Counted from the stretch's first letter, positions 8,260 to 17,309 are shown. The stretch is 64,000 nucleotides of DNA from Bifidobacterium animalis subsp. animalis ATCC 25527 (GCF_000260715.1 NC_017834.1:1240001-1304000); one strand, 5' to 3'. Notes: generated by a model not told the origin, from the letters alone. Made by a program: numbers and translations.

Positions 8260-8931
8260 ATGGACAGAACGTCATTCGAAAACCATGCGCGGGCATGGGA
8301 TTGGATCGAGACCCGCGAATTCGCGCTTGAACCCGACCTGGTGCATGAGGCGCGCATGCTGATGCAGGAAGACAACGACCCTTCGGTCTCCGCATGCGAA
8401 GGGGCCATGCTCAGCATGTTCAAGACGATGTCCGGTGCATCGTCGGTCATTGTGATCGGCACCGGATCATTGGTACAGACGGCTCGAATCGCATGTTCAC
8501 TCAATGACGACGACAAACTCACTGCCGTCGACTCCACACCTCAAGGTCATAGCCAGATCAAAAGACTCTTCCGCACCGCCGCCACGATGACCCGAGCCAC
8601 GCTGCGCACCGTCAACGCAGATCCAACCCAATTCTTGTCGCGTCTCAACGGCGACGACTACGATCTCATCGTCGTATGCGGCGATGCCTCGAACTACCCT
8701 GCCGCCTACGAGCAGGCACCGCGATTGCTGCGCAGACATGGCGTGATCATTTTCACCGATGTGTTGGCCATGGAATCGCCGGATTCCAAAGGCGGTCTCA
8801 CCAACCCGGCGGATCGCGGCGACAAGGCCGTGGCCATGCGTGAACTCATCGACGCCGTGACCGATGACGACCGCTTCATCTCCGCACTCTCCCAGACCGG
8901 CTGGGGTATGCTCATCGCCACATTGCAATAA
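8260..8931 (+). CDS. putative SAM-dependent O-methyltransferase family protein
   Basis: 223 residues from the ATG at 8260, which has AAGGA nine bases upstream; the ATG two codons earlier (8254) is too close to it. The protein resembles the short actinobacterial class of O-methyltransferases (family 3). A Rossmann-like SSVIVIGTGSLVQTARI near residue 70 stands where motif I is expected, and DYDLIVVCGD plus HGVIIFTDVL follow at the positions of later strands. The glycine-rich loop is less canonical than in active methyltransferases and the substrate is unknown. It directly follows frdB and is probably cotranscribed with it, though no functional link is evident. Confidence 0.6.
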   Translation: MDRTSFENHARAWDWIETREFALEPDLVHEARMLMQEDNDPSVSACEGAMLSMFKTMSGASSVIVIGTGSLVQTARIACSLNDDDKLTAVDSTPQGHSQIKRLFRTAATMTRATLRTVNADPTQFLSRLNGDDYDLIVVCGDASNYPAAYEQAPRLLRRHGVIIFTDVLAMESPDSKGGLTNPADRGDKAVAMRELIDAVTDDDRFISALSQTGWGMLIATLQ

Positions 8932-8936
8932 TTCGA

Positions 8937-8984
8937 CATGGTGGAGTGGATCGGAATTGGATTCCCGTGATTCGCACCACCATG
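8937..8984. terminator. weak inverted repeat between convergent genes
   Basis: CATGGTGG (8937-8944) pairs with CCACCATG (8977-8984) around a 32-base loop that contains a smaller GGAAT/ATTCC hairpin. It fills the 62-base gap between the converging methyltransferase-like and LOG genes and may end both transcripts. There is no T run. Confidence 0.4.
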
Positions 8985-8993
8985 CCATATGGA

Positions 8994-9797
8994 TCAGTGC
9001 GCACCGGTCTGCCTGGGAACCATGCTGGTGGCGACATCGACGGCCTCGTCGATGTCGTCGGTGATCGTCACCAGATCGGGATCGATGTTCGAGATCATGC
9101 CCCGTTCACGCACCGGCCCGTCAATCCAATCGAACAGCCCTCGCCAGTATGCGGAATCGAAGAGCACAATCGGCATTTTCGCCACCTTCTGAGTCTGTAC
9201 CAACGTGAGCGCCTCGAAGGTCTCGTCCAACGTACCGAAGCCGCCGGGGCAAACAATCGCGCCGGACGAGTACTTCATGAACATCGTCTTGCGCACGAAG
9301 AAGTAGCGGAACGTCATGCCGAGGTTGATCCACTTGTTGAGTCCCTGTTCATGCGGCAATTCGATTCCCAGACCCACCGATTTGCCCCCGGCCTTGGCAG
9401 CACCCTTGTTCGCCGCTTCCATGATGCCCGGGCCGCCTCCCGTGATGACGGCAATGTCTCGCTCGGCGATCTTCGCGCCCATTGCGGCGGCGGCCTTGTA
9501 GTCCTTCGTATTGGGCTTGATGCGTGCGGAACCGAAAATACTCACGGCAGGACCGAGTTCGGCCAGCGATCCGAAGCCATCCACGAATTCGGCCTGAATG
9601 CGCAGTACGCGCCACGGGTCGCGATGCAGCCAATCCGTGTCGGAATCATTGCGCAGGAAGCGTTCTGAGGTGCTTTCGCTCGGAATCATCTTGCCGCGCA
9701 ACAACACCGGCCCCTGCGAATAGGTCCGTCCGAGCGGTTCCTCCGCATGATTCATCATCTGGCCGCCGTTCGCATTCTCCTCATTGTTGGATTGCAT
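8994..9797 (-). CDS. LOG family (TIGR00730-type) Rossmann-fold protein
   Basis: 267 residues. Family members hydrolyse nucleoside 5'-monophosphates to free base and ribose 5-phosphate (cytokinin-activating LOG activity); older annotations call them lysine decarboxylase-like, which is probably wrong. Evidence: a GSARI strand near residue 90, ITGGGPGIMEAANKGA near 118, RKTMFMKYSSGAIV, and the diagnostic PGGFGTLDE near 185. A polar N-terminal tail of about 60 residues precedes the domain. ATG at 9797 has AAGGAG five bases before it. The leader can pair ATACACCAC with GTGGTAT around this ribosome binding site, a possible but unproven translational control. Confidence 0.85.
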   Translation of the reverse strand: MQSNNEENANGGQMMNHAEEPLGRTYSQGPVLLRGKMIPSESTSERFLRNDSDTDWLHRDPWRVLRIQAEFVDGFGSLAELGPAVSIFGSARIKPNTKDYKAAAAMGAKIAERDIAVITGGGPGIMEAANKGAAKAGGKSVGLGIELPHEQGLNKWINLGMTFRYFFVRKTMFMKYSSGAIVCPGGFGTLDETFEALTLVQTQKVAKMPIVLFDSAYWRGLFDWIDGPVRERGMISNIDPDLVTITDDIDEAVDVATSMVPRQTGAH

Positions 9798-9875
9798 ACC
9801 ACTCCTTCGGTTCTGTGGTGTATTTCCAACTGCGAGTGTAGCGAGTGCATACCCCAGCCATGTAACATGGCCACC

Positions 9876-11276
9876 TCAGCTGCGGGAGTCTTCTTCCTTG
9901 AGTTGCGCCAGATTCTGCTCGGCATCCCTACCCATGGTCTGGGAAACCACAACGGTGCCATCCCGGAGCGTGCGCGTGGCCTCAAGGGGGCGTTCCATCG
10001 TGGCCAAACGCTCCTCGACGGAGTCCATGCGGGCGAATCTGGCCGACTGCCGGCTCAGCAGCACCGCCGACACCGCAGCCGCCACTAGCGACCCCAGAAG
10101 CACGCCGAATCTGGCCTCCGCGGAAAGCTCAGTATTCGCATACGCCAGCGATGCGATGAGGAAGGAGACGGTGAAGCCAATGCCGCAGGCGATCGAAGCC
10201 GGGAACATGTCGCGCACGCGCAGTCCCTTAGGCATCGCAAACGGGCCGATGTGCGTGGACAGCCATGCGGTGGCCATGATGCCGAGCGGCTTGCCCACGA
10301 ACAGCGCCACGATGATGGCGATGACCACCGGGGAGACCAGCAACATTGGGGTGATCGAATCGAAGTGCACACCAGTGGCGAAGAAGGCGAAGATGGGCAA
10401 TGCCAGCAACGCCGAGAACGGCTGCAGCTTGTCGGCATACCGTTCGGCACGCGGCGAACGTTCGCCGTACATGGCACGTGCGGGCGTGAGCAATCCCACG
10501 AGCACGCCGGCCAATGTCGGGTGCACGCCGGCCTCGTACATCATCACCCAAGCCAGAATGCCTATGACGGCCACGCCGAACCATGGCACCTTCTTCATGC
10601 GCACTAGGAAGTACCAGGCGACCGCGCAGATTGCAATGCCCGCAAACCAGTACCAGGCGTTGAGCGACGAGAAGAACACGGCGATCAGGATGATCGCCAA
10701 CAGATCGTCCACCGTGGCGAGCGTCATCAGGAAGGCACGGATCGAGCCAGGCAATGCCTTGGCGAACAGCGCGAGCACCGCCAGCGAGAATGCGATGTCC
10801 GTGGCCGTGGGAATCGCCCATCCGTGTGCTGTCTCGGCAAAACTGAACATCGAACCGTTCGCGATGATGAGGCTGCCCGGATCTCCGGCACCGAAGTTCG
10901 AGAACAGTGAGATGACGGCGACGAACAGCACCGGCGGCACCAACATGCCGCCCACCGCACAGAGCATCGGCACCGCGGCCGCGCGTACATTCGATAACGA
11001 GCCGGTGGTGAGCTCCTGACGCAGCTCGAGCCCGACGACCAGGAAGAAGATCGTCAGCAGGCCGTCCTGAGCCCAATGGCCCAAACCCATGTCAATATTG
11101 GTTCCCGGAATGCCCAGATGGAAATGCGAAAGCTCCTCGAACCAGTGGTAGGTCGCCGGCAGATTCGCCAGCACCAGACCGAGCAGCGCGAATCCGAGCA
11201 TAATGAGACCCGATATGCGGTCGGATGTCGCCACTTTCCGAATCGATGCCCACACTCCACGCTGCCTGTTGCTCAT
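9876..11276 (-). CDS. nhaA: Na+/H+ antiporter NhaA
   Basis: Integral membrane antiporter that exports Na+ in exchange for protons. 466 residues with about a dozen hydrophobic segments. The residues needed for transport are visible: the TATDIAF Asp near residue 160 and the paired aspartates in LATVDDLLAI near 188, matching Asp133 and Asp163/164 of the E. coli protein. FLVVGLELRQEL is also family-typical. The C-terminus (about the last 60 residues, from the RQSARFARMDS stretch on) is a charged cytoplasmic tail longer than in E. coli NhaA. Start ATG at 11276 follows GAGGAC. It lies downstream of malY on the same strand, 85 bases away. It probably supports sodium and pH homeostasis. Confidence 0.93.
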   Translation of the reverse strand: MSNRQRGVWASIRKVATSDRISGLIMLGFALLGLVLANLPATYHWFEELSHFHLGIPGTNIDMGLGHWAQDGLLTIFFLVVGLELRQELTTGSLSNVRAAAVPMLCAVGGMLVPPVLFVAVISLFSNFGAGDPGSLIIANGSMFSFAETAHGWAIPTATDIAFSLAVLALFAKALPGSIRAFLMTLATVDDLLAIILIAVFFSSLNAWYWFAGIAICAVAWYFLVRMKKVPWFGVAVIGILAWVMMYEAGVHPTLAGVLVGLLTPARAMYGERSPRAERYADKLQPFSALLALPIFAFFATGVHFDSITPMLLVSPVVIAIIVALFVGKPLGIMATAWLSTHIGPFAMPKGLRVRDMFPASIACGIGFTVSFLIASLAYANTELSAEARFGVLLGSLVAAAVSAVLLSRQSARFARMDSVEERLATMERPLEATRTLRDGTVVVSQTMGRDAEQNLAQLKEEDSRS

Positions 11277-11361
11277 GCCGTCCTCGCTGTACTCCTATGC
11301 CAATATCCAGCTATCCATTATGCCGCATTCACCCGCCATACGCCCAATGGGACGCCCCCGC

Positions 11362-12582
11362 TCATACACAATCCGCAAAATCCGCAGCCACGGGCGCCAC
11401 TCCCAGCTTGCAGAGCGCTGCGTCGAGCTGCCTGCACATCCGTTCGATCACACGCATGGGGCAAGCGAGGTTGATGCGTTCGAAACCACTGCCCTCCCGG
11501 CCGAACAGATATCCTTCGTCGAAATAGAGCCTCGCCTGTTCGTGCATGAACGTCTCCAGCTCATCATTCGAAAGGCCCAGCCCGCGGCAATCCAGCCATG
11601 CCAGATAGGTTCCCTCCGGCTCGATGAGCCGTATGCCGTCGTGGGCGTCGGCGAAGGCACGCACAGTGTCGAGATTACGCCGCACGACCGCGAGCATCTC
11701 CTCAAACCAGTCCTCGCAGCGGGCATAGGCAGCCATGCATGCCACCATGCCCAGATGATTCACCGTGCTGCCGCCGGTTTTCGCCGCGGCGATGTCGAAC
11801 TCCTGCTTCACCTTGGCATTGTGGAAGATCGCGTTCGAGCACAGCAGACCCGCCAGGTTGAATGATTTTGACGGTGCGGTGAACTCGATGAGATGGTCTG
11901 CATACCGCTCCCCCAACGTGCCGAACATCGTCACGGCGTACCCGGGGTGTTCCAGATCGCCATGGATCTCATCGCATAGAATCATCACATTGTTGGCCAC
12001 GCAGATGTCGCCGAGCATACGCAGCTCCTCGGCCGTCCACACACGGCCCACCGGGTTGTGCGGATTGCACAGCATGATCGCCTTGCAGCGCGGGTCGGAG
12101 GCCTTGCGTTCCAGATCTTCGAAATCCATCGAATACCGACCGGTCTCCCCATCAAACAGCAGGGCGTTGTTGAGGATCTCCAGACCGTTGTTCATGGCCG
12201 CGTTCGTGAAGGGGTAGTACACAGGCCGCTGGATGATCACCGCGTCGCCCGGATGGGTGAACGCACGCAACGCCGTGTTCACCGCCGGCATCACGCCCGC
12301 CGAAAGCGAGATGAGCTTCGGATCGGCCTCAAGACCATGGCGGCGGCGCATCCAGTCGCATACGGCGGCCAAGTACTCGTCGGTGGCATAGTCATACCCG
12401 AATACATCGTTGCGAGCAGCATCCACGAGCGCCTCGACGACGGCCGGCGGCGTGACGAACTCCATATCCGCCACCGACAACGCCAGCACATCCTCATGAC
12501 CGGCACCCAGCTCGGTCTCGATCATCTTCCATTTCACCGAAGTCGTGTCGTGCCGCTCTGGCCAGGTTTCGAAATCGTACAT
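11362..12582 (-). CDS. MalY/PatB-type PLP-dependent C-S lyase (cystathionine beta-lyase)
   Basis: Class I/II aminotransferase-fold protein of 406 residues. MalY/PatB proteins cleave cystathionine or cysteine conjugates to pyruvate, ammonia and a thiol. Visible: FGYDYATDEY in the N-terminal substrate region, LSAGVMPAVNTAL near residue 93, CNPHNPVGRVW near 172, the CDEIHGDLEHPG Asp near 204, and TAPSKSFNLAGL with PLP-binding Lys239. SD AAAGGG precedes the ATG. With MetY at the window start it could provide transsulfuration in both directions (inference). A plain aminotransferase is possible but the IHGDL and SKSFNLAGL wording is MalY-like. Confidence 0.85.
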   Translation of the reverse strand: MYDFETWPERHDTTSVKWKMIETELGAGHEDVLALSVADMEFVTPPAVVEALVDAARNDVFGYDYATDEYLAAVCDWMRRRHGLEADPKLISLSAGVMPAVNTALRAFTHPGDAVIIQRPVYYPFTNAAMNNGLEILNNALLFDGETGRYSMDFEDLERKASDPRCKAIMLCNPHNPVGRVWTAEELRMLGDICVANNVMILCDEIHGDLEHPGYAVTMFGTLGERYADHLIEFTAPSKSFNLAGLLCSNAIFHNAKVKQEFDIAAAKTGGSTVNHLGMVACMAAYARCEDWFEEMLAVVRRNLDTVRAFADAHDGIRLIEPEGTYLAWLDCRGLGLSNDELETFMHEQARLYFDEGYLFGREGSGFERINLACPMRVIERMCRQLDAALCKLGVAPVAADFADCV

Positions 12583-12712
12583 ATTCCCTTTCCCTCCGTC
12601 GCTGCGGTCTGTTCTCCCATACGGTGGGTCAGCTTAACGTCGCCATGTTACGGCGGCAAGACCACAGTTCACGAATGGGTTACGGCCAGCATCGCGCCGC
12701 GTGCAATTGGAA

Positions 12713-12744
12713 AAGCCCTTGAGCGTATGCACGTTCAAGGGCTT
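12713..12744 (-). terminator. terminator of the tRNA-Arg pair
   Basis: Arms 12713-12726 and 12731-12744 pair over 14 bases with one G-T wobble around a 4-base loop. On the minus strand the hairpin is followed by TTTT. It begins four bases past the 3' end of the downstream tRNA, so it should end the tRNA transcript. Confidence 0.75.
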
Positions 12745-12748
12745 GTTG

Positions 12749-12822
12749 TGCGCGAGACAGGATTCGAACCTGCGACCTGCTGATCCGTAGTCAGCTGCTC
12801 TAATCCGCTGGGCTACTCGCGC
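12749..12822 (-). tRNA. tRNA-Arg(ACG), copy 2
   Basis: 74 bases. The acceptor stem GCGCGAG/CTCGCGC, the anticodon arm GCTGA-CTACGGA-TCAGC with anticodon ACG, the T arm GCAGG-TTCGAAT-CCTGT and discriminator A are all readable on the minus strand. The D stem has one mismatch. CCA is not encoded. Sequence identical to the copy at 12869-12942. Confidence 0.96.
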
Positions 12823-12868
12823 ATGCTATCTGAATCGCACGCATTCGCACACAGTTCACATAGCCAAG

Positions 12869-12942
12869 TGCGCGAGACAGGATTCGAACCTGCGACCTGC
12901 TGATCCGTAGTCAGCTGCTCTAATCCGCTGGGCTACTCGCGC
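12869..12942 (-). tRNA. tRNA-Arg(ACG), copy 1
   Basis: Identical 74-base gene located 46 bases upstream of the second copy in transcription order, giving a 120-base tandem period. CCA is not encoded. The two are probably cotranscribed and end at the 12713-12744 terminator. The ACG anticodon, read after deamination to ICG, decodes the CGU/CGC/CGA arginine codons abundant in these genes. Confidence 0.96.
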
Positions 12943-13031
12943 AATTGCTTGCTTCAGGCAACTCGACTAACATACAACGTTTCATGGTCAATCACAACTT
13001 CGGCGTGTCGAAATCGTGAAGATGGCAGCAT

Positions 13032-14360
13032 TCACAGGGCATGGATCCCACGTCGCTGCTCGGGCCGGACCATCTGCGGAGGCACGCCTTCCGTCACACA
13101 ATCGGCATTCACCACCACTTCGGTCACATCGTCCATGTTCGGCAATTCGAACATCGTCTCCTCGAGAATCGATTCGATGATCGAACGGAGCCCTCGGGCA
13201 CCCACTCCCCGCTCCAGTGCGGTGCTGGCGATGGCTTCGACGGCGGCGTCGGTGAATGTGAGCGTGACCCCATCGACTGAGAACAGTTTCTGGTATTGCT
13301 TGAGCAGCGCGTTCGTGGGTTTGGTGAGCACGTCCTTCAGATCGTCCACCGTGAGTTCGCCCAGCGTGCACACCACCGGCAGGCGCCCTATGAATTCGGG
13401 CAGTAGGCCGAACTCCGCCAGATCTTCGGCATTCACCTGCCTGTATATCTCGTGTTCGTCAATCGGATTCACACGCCACGACGCCCCGAAACCGCTTTCA
13501 TGCCGACCCAGCCTGCGCGAGACGATCTCGTCGAGCCCCACGAAGGCGCCTCCGCATATGAACAGGATGTCGCTGGTGTCGAGTTCCACCGTCTCGCCGT
13601 CCTTGTGCCTATGTGCGCCGTCAACTGGCACATGCACGAGCGTTCCTTCGAGAATCTTGAGCAATGCCTGCTGCACGCCCTCGCCGGAGACGTCGCGGGT
13701 CATCGACGTGTTGTCGCCGCTCTTGCGCGCGATCTTGTCTACCTCGTCGATGTAGACGATGCCGTATCGTGCACGGTCCACGTCGCCGTCGGCAGCCTGC
13801 AGTAGGCGTGACAGCACCATCTCGACGTCATCGCCCACATAGCCCGCCTCGGTGATGGAGGTGGCATCGACGATGATGAAGGGCACCTGCATCGCCTTTG
13901 CCAATGTCTGCGCCAGGTAGGTCTTGCCCACGCCGGTCGGTCCAAGCAATAGTATGTTCGACTTCGCCACACTCACCTCATCGAGCGGATCGAGAATCGA
14001 ACGTGCCGAATCCGCAAGCCCGGACTGTTCGAACTGGCGGTGTGCGTTGGCGTCGTGACGTTCGATCTGCGCACGTTTGAAATGGTTGTAGACCGCCACG
14101 CTGAGGGTGCGCTTGGCGTCGTTCTGCCCGATCACGTATTGGTCGAGCACATCGCGAATCTGCGAGGGCTTCGGCAGCTTCAACACCTCGAGACGCGAGT
14201 CCTTGGCGTTCTCCTCGCTCAGGATCTGCACGCAGAGGCCAATGCATTCGTCGCAGATTGCCACGCCGGCACCGGCCACCAGACGGTGCACCTCATGCTC
14301 GCTTTTGCCGCAGAACGTGCAGCGCTGCACGCCGTCGTTATAGCTGACCACACGTCCCAT
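13032..14360 (-). CDS. clpX: ATP-dependent Clp protease ATP-binding subunit ClpX
   Basis: AAA+ unfoldase that feeds substrates to ClpP. 442 residues. N-terminal zinc-binding domain with Cys14, Cys17, Cys36 and Cys39 (CTFC and CDEC). Walker A GPTGVGKT near residue 139 and Walker B VYIDEVDKI near 201 follow, then the C-terminal small AAA+ domain with GARGLRSIIE. ATG at 14360 was chosen because the frame upstream of it runs into the terminator at 14390-14418 and because GAGGG stands just before the ATG. It follows clpP1-clpP2 but is separated from them by that terminator, so it may have its own promoter or depend on read-through. Confidence 0.96.
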   Translation of the reverse strand: MGRVVSYNDGVQRCTFCGKSEHEVHRLVAGAGVAICDECIGLCVQILSEENAKDSRLEVLKLPKPSQIRDVLDQYVIGQNDAKRTLSVAVYNHFKRAQIERHDANAHRQFEQSGLADSARSILDPLDEVSVAKSNILLLGPTGVGKTYLAQTLAKAMQVPFIIVDATSITEAGYVGDDVEMVLSRLLQAADGDVDRARYGIVYIDEVDKIARKSGDNTSMTRDVSGEGVQQALLKILEGTLVHVPVDGAHRHKDGETVELDTSDILFICGGAFVGLDEIVSRRLGRHESGFGASWRVNPIDEHEIYRQVNAEDLAEFGLLPEFIGRLPVVCTLGELTVDDLKDVLTKPTNALLKQYQKLFSVDGVTLTFTDAAVEAIASTALERGVGARGLRSIIESILEETMFELPNMDDVTEVVVNADCVTEGVPPQMVRPEQRRGIHAL

Positions 14361-14389
14361 CTTCACCCTCATTCCGCATGCATACAAAA

Positions 14390-14418
14390 ACGGGCACGTG
14401 CACTGGGCACGCACCCGT
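14390..14418 (-). terminator. intrinsic terminator after clpP2, upstream of clpX
   Basis: A 12-base stem (14390-14401 with 14407-14418, two wobble pairs) and a 5-base loop, followed on the minus strand by a run of T residues. It lies between the clpP2 stop (14462) and the clpX start. Confidence 0.75.
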
Positions 14419-14461
14419 CATTCTAGAACAGATCGCAGATTACCGTATTCGTCAGGCTGCG

Positions 14462-15163
14462 TCAGGAGCGATGCTCGAGCACCTCGTCGACGATGCCGTA
14501 TTCCTTCGCCTCCGAGGCGGTGAGGAACGTGTCGACCTCGATGTCGCGGGAGATGCATTCACGGCTCTGGCCGGTATGCTTGGCAAGCGTGTTCTCGAGC
14601 CATTCGCGCATACGCATCATCTCCTTGGCCTGGATCTCGATGTCGGTGGCCTTGCCGAAGCCCTGGTCGATTGCAGGCTGGTGGATGAGCACGCGGGCGT
14701 TCGGCAGCATGAGACGCTTGCCCTTCGTGCCCGCCGCCAGAATGATCGCCGCCGCGGATGCCGCCTGGCCGAGGCACACGGTCTGCACATCGGGTTTGAT
14801 GTACTGCATCGTGTCATAAATGGCAGTCATGGCCGTCATCGAACCGCCCGGCGAGTTGATGTACATCATCACGTCGCGATTCGGATCCATGCTCTCCAGC
14901 ACGAGGAGCTGAGCCATGATGTCGTCGGCGGATGTGTCGTCCACCTGCACGCCCAGGAAGATGATGCGGTCGTCGAATAGACGGGTGTAGGGGTTCTGTG
15001 TCTTCATACCGTAAGGCGTGCGCTCAGTGAACTCCGGCACCACGTACCGGTTCTGTGCGGCCAGAGCTCGGTCACGCGCAGCCGCGGGCTGGAAACCGGC
15101 AATGCCTGCAGGGCCTGCGAGACGCTCGGACCTGGCGACGAACTGTGCTTCTTCGGATACCAT
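14462..15163 (-). CDS. clpP2: ATP-dependent Clp protease proteolytic subunit (ClpP2)
   Basis: Serine protease subunit of 233 residues. Catalytic triad Ser136 (GQAASAAA), His161 (VLIHQP) and Asp211 (RDIEVDTFL), with NSPGGS near 103-108. The N-terminus carries about 50 residues before the ClpP fold, consistent with a propeptide or a specialised axial loop, as in other actinobacterial ClpP2. It starts two bases after clpP1 ends, so the two are translationally coupled and should form the mixed ClpP1P2 barrel known in actinobacteria. The Met53 ATG could be an alternative start. Confidence 0.95.
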   Translation of the reverse strand: MVSEEAQFVARSERLAGPAGIAGFQPAAARDRALAAQNRYVVPEFTERTPYGMKTQNPYTRLFDDRIIFLGVQVDDTSADDIMAQLLVLESMDPNRDVMMYINSPGGSMTAMTAIYDTMQYIKPDVQTVCLGQAASAAAIILAAGTKGKRLMLPNARVLIHQPAIDQGFGKATDIEIQAKEMMRMREWLENTLAKHTGQSRECISRDIEVDTFLTASEAKEYGIVDEVLEHRS

Positions 15164-15165
15164 GC

Positions 15166-15780
15166 TTACTCCTTATCGCTGTTCATCGTCTCGTGCGTGG
15201 AGACAAGCTTGTCCACGAAGCCGTACTCCAACGCCTCCTCGGCGGTGAACCAGTGGTCGTATTCATTGTCGCGGTAGATCTCCTCGATCGTGTGGCCGGT
15301 CTGTTCCGCGGTCAGCTCGCCGAGGGTCTTCTTCATGTCCATGATGAGTTCGGCGTTGATGCGCACGTCGGTGGTCGTGCCGCCGATGCCGCCGGACGGC
15401 TGGTGCATGAGCACGCGGGCGTGCGAAGTGAGGAAACGCTTGCCCTTCGTGCCCGAACTCAGCAGGAACTGGCCCATCGAAGCGCACATGCCGATGCCCA
15501 CCGTGGTCACATCCGGCTCAATGAGCTGCATCGTGTCATAGATGGCCATGCCCGCGGTGATTGAGCCACCCGGCGAGTTGATGTACAGCCAGATGTCGCT
15601 CTTCGGATCTTCGGCGGCGAGCATGAGCATCTGCGCGCAGATGCGGTTCGCCATATCGTCTTTGACCTCCTCACCCAGCCAGATGATGCGGTCCTTGAGC
15701 AGTCGATTGAAAATCGGATCGGCCGGACCCGCCGGCATGTCTTCACCAGCCATGCGAGGGGACGTGATCAAATCACTCAC
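15166..15780 (-). CDS. clpP1: ATP-dependent Clp protease proteolytic subunit (ClpP1)
   Basis: 204-residue ClpP with triad Ser101 (GMCASMGQ), His126 (VLMHQP) and Asp175 (DNEYDHWF) and the [10 protein letters not shown] loop. Start codon is GTG at 15780, set by AAGGAGACAAC just upstream. Partner subunit ClpP2 is encoded two bases downstream. The 98 bases upstream of the start contain TTGCCG followed about 17 bases later by ACATAG, a weak promoter candidate, and a GTTCGCC...GGC element. That element recalls ClgR-type control sites of clp genes in actinobacteria but is not a firm match. Confidence 0.95.
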   Translation of the reverse strand: MSDLITSPRMAGEDMPAGPADPIFNRLLKDRIIWLGEEVKDDMANRICAQMLMLAAEDPKSDIWLYINSPGGSITAGMAIYDTMQLIEPDVTTVGIGMCASMGQFLLSSGTKGKRFLTSHARVLMHQPSGGIGGTTTDVRINAELIMDMKKTLGELTAEQTGHTIEEIYRDNEYDHWFTAEEALEYGFVDKLVSTHETMNSDKE

Positions 15781-15878
15781 GTTGTCTCCTTAATCTTTGC
15801 AGATTTTCCTATGTGTACAAACCAGCTCGCCCGGCAATCTATTCCCCGTCTGCCGAATACGGCGAACAGATTCGCACG

Positions 15879-17276
15879 TCAGCCGAGCACAGTCACCGGC
15901 CGGCGTTCCACCACACTCAGCGTCGCGTGCGAGGCAAGCAGGGAGATCATGGAAATAAACACCACCGGCACGAACAGGTTCATCGGCGCCTCGGTGAGCT
16001 CCATCACCAAACACATCGCCATGAGCGGAGCGTTCTGCGAGGCGGCGAGCAGAGCGCAGGCGCCGAGCAGCGCGTAGACGCCGATTGAGTTCGTGCCGGT
16101 CATCTGCATCCACAGGATCCCGAGGATGCATCCCATCGATGCGCCGAGTGCGATGCCCGGCGTGAGCACGCCGCCGGAGGCGCCCGCGCGAATCGTGAAC
16201 AGGGTGATGAGCGCCTTGGCGGCGAATGACAGCAACAACAATGGGATCAGCGACATCGTCGGCGTGCCCGAGAATGCCAGCTGGGCGGTGGCGCGGCCGT
16301 TGCCCATCACCTGCGGAATCCAGATCGCCACGATGCCGGTCACTATACCGGCGAGCGGCAGCATCCATAGAATCGCATCACCGGGCGCCTTGTTCCTCTC
16401 GGACCACTGCGACCCTTTGCGGAACAACGCGCCGCAAACGCCCAGAATCACTCCGGCGGGTATGGCGAAGACCATGAGATCCCACGAGAAGTGCGCATCC
16501 ACATGCCCGATCACATAGAACGTGTGCGTGCCTTTGACGAGGGTGGCCACCCAAGCCGCCAGCGTGGAGCAGAGGAATGAAAGGATCACGGTGCCGCCGC
16601 TGACGTCGACGAGCAGAATCTCCACGGCGAAGAACGCACCCGCAAGCGGGGCATTGTAGACACCGGCAAGACCGGCCCCAGCGGTCACGGCGACGATTGT
16701 GCGCATGTCGGTCGGATTCAGCCGCAGCATGCGTGCGCATCGCTGGGCGAGCATGGCGCCGAGCTCGCGCGGCGCCACCTCTCGGCCCACCGACAGACCG
16801 GTGCCGACGATGAAGATCTGCAGCAGCACATGGGCAACCGTCTGCCAGATAGGCATGAGTCTGCCTGCCACCGCCTGTTTGACCGACGGGACCGCCTTCG
16901 ATTTCGTGCGCAGGGCCCACCATGCGATGGCAGCGACCAATGCGCCGCCGAACACCGATGCCGCACGCCTCCATGCCGGCGTCAGAAAGGGGCCGGGCAG
17001 TTCCGGATGCTCCACGAAGCCCAGGCACAGGTGTTCGATGGCATAGAGCAGCAATGTGAGCAGCCCCGCGCAGATACCTATGAGTGCGCCGAGCACCAGT
17101 GTGGAGATGAGCAACGAGAAGGCGCGGGAAACGACCGGCGGTCGGCCTTCACCGGTGGCATCGGCACGTGTGTTCGCCATCGTCGCGAAATCGTTGTCGA
17201 AATGTCCCTCGCCTTCCGTGCGTGGGGGCTGGGCGAAGGAGGAAGGGGGCGAATCTTGTTCACTGGGAGTAGGCAT
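15879..17276 (-). CDS. ClC family chloride channel/antiporter
   Basis: Membrane anion channel or Cl-/H+ exchanger. 465 residues with about ten hydrophobic helices. Selectivity-filter motifs are present: GTGLSVGREVAP near residue 160 (the GREGP motif with V in place of G after the gating Glu) and GGVLTPGIALGASMG near 370. The gating glutamate is retained, but the loop wording differs from E. coli ClcA. ATG at 17276 is preferred to the upstream ATG at 17354 because the tig terminator lies between them and GGAG precedes 17276. It sits between tig and clpP1, where these chaperone/protease genes are often adjacent in other bacteria. Confidence 0.85.
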   Translation of the reverse strand: MPTPSEQDSPPSSFAQPPRTEGEGHFDNDFATMANTRADATGEGRPPVVSRAFSLLISTLVLGALIGICAGLLTLLLYAIEHLCLGFVEHPELPGPFLTPAWRRAASVFGGALVAAIAWWALRTKSKAVPSVKQAVAGRLMPIWQTVAHVLLQIFIVGTGLSVGREVAPRELGAMLAQRCARMLRLNPTDMRTIVAVTAGAGLAGVYNAPLAGAFFAVEILLVDVSGGTVILSFLCSTLAAWVATLVKGTHTFYVIGHVDAHFSWDLMVFAIPAGVILGVCGALFRKGSQWSERNKAPGDAILWMLPLAGIVTGIVAIWIPQVMGNGRATAQLAFSGTPTMSLIPLLLLSFAAKALITLFTIRAGASGGVLTPGIALGASMGCILGILWMQMTGTNSIGVYALLGACALLAASQNAPLMAMCLVMELTEAPMNLFVPVVFISMISLLASHATLSVVERRPVTVLG

Positions 17277-17309
17277 ATCGGGGGTGCTCCAAAGACGTTC
17301 GGATATGGG

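Noticed and set aside
14360-14414. Longer ClpX start at 14414
   Set aside because: The extension would run through the clpP2 terminator hairpin and adds residues not seen before the zinc finger in ClpX.
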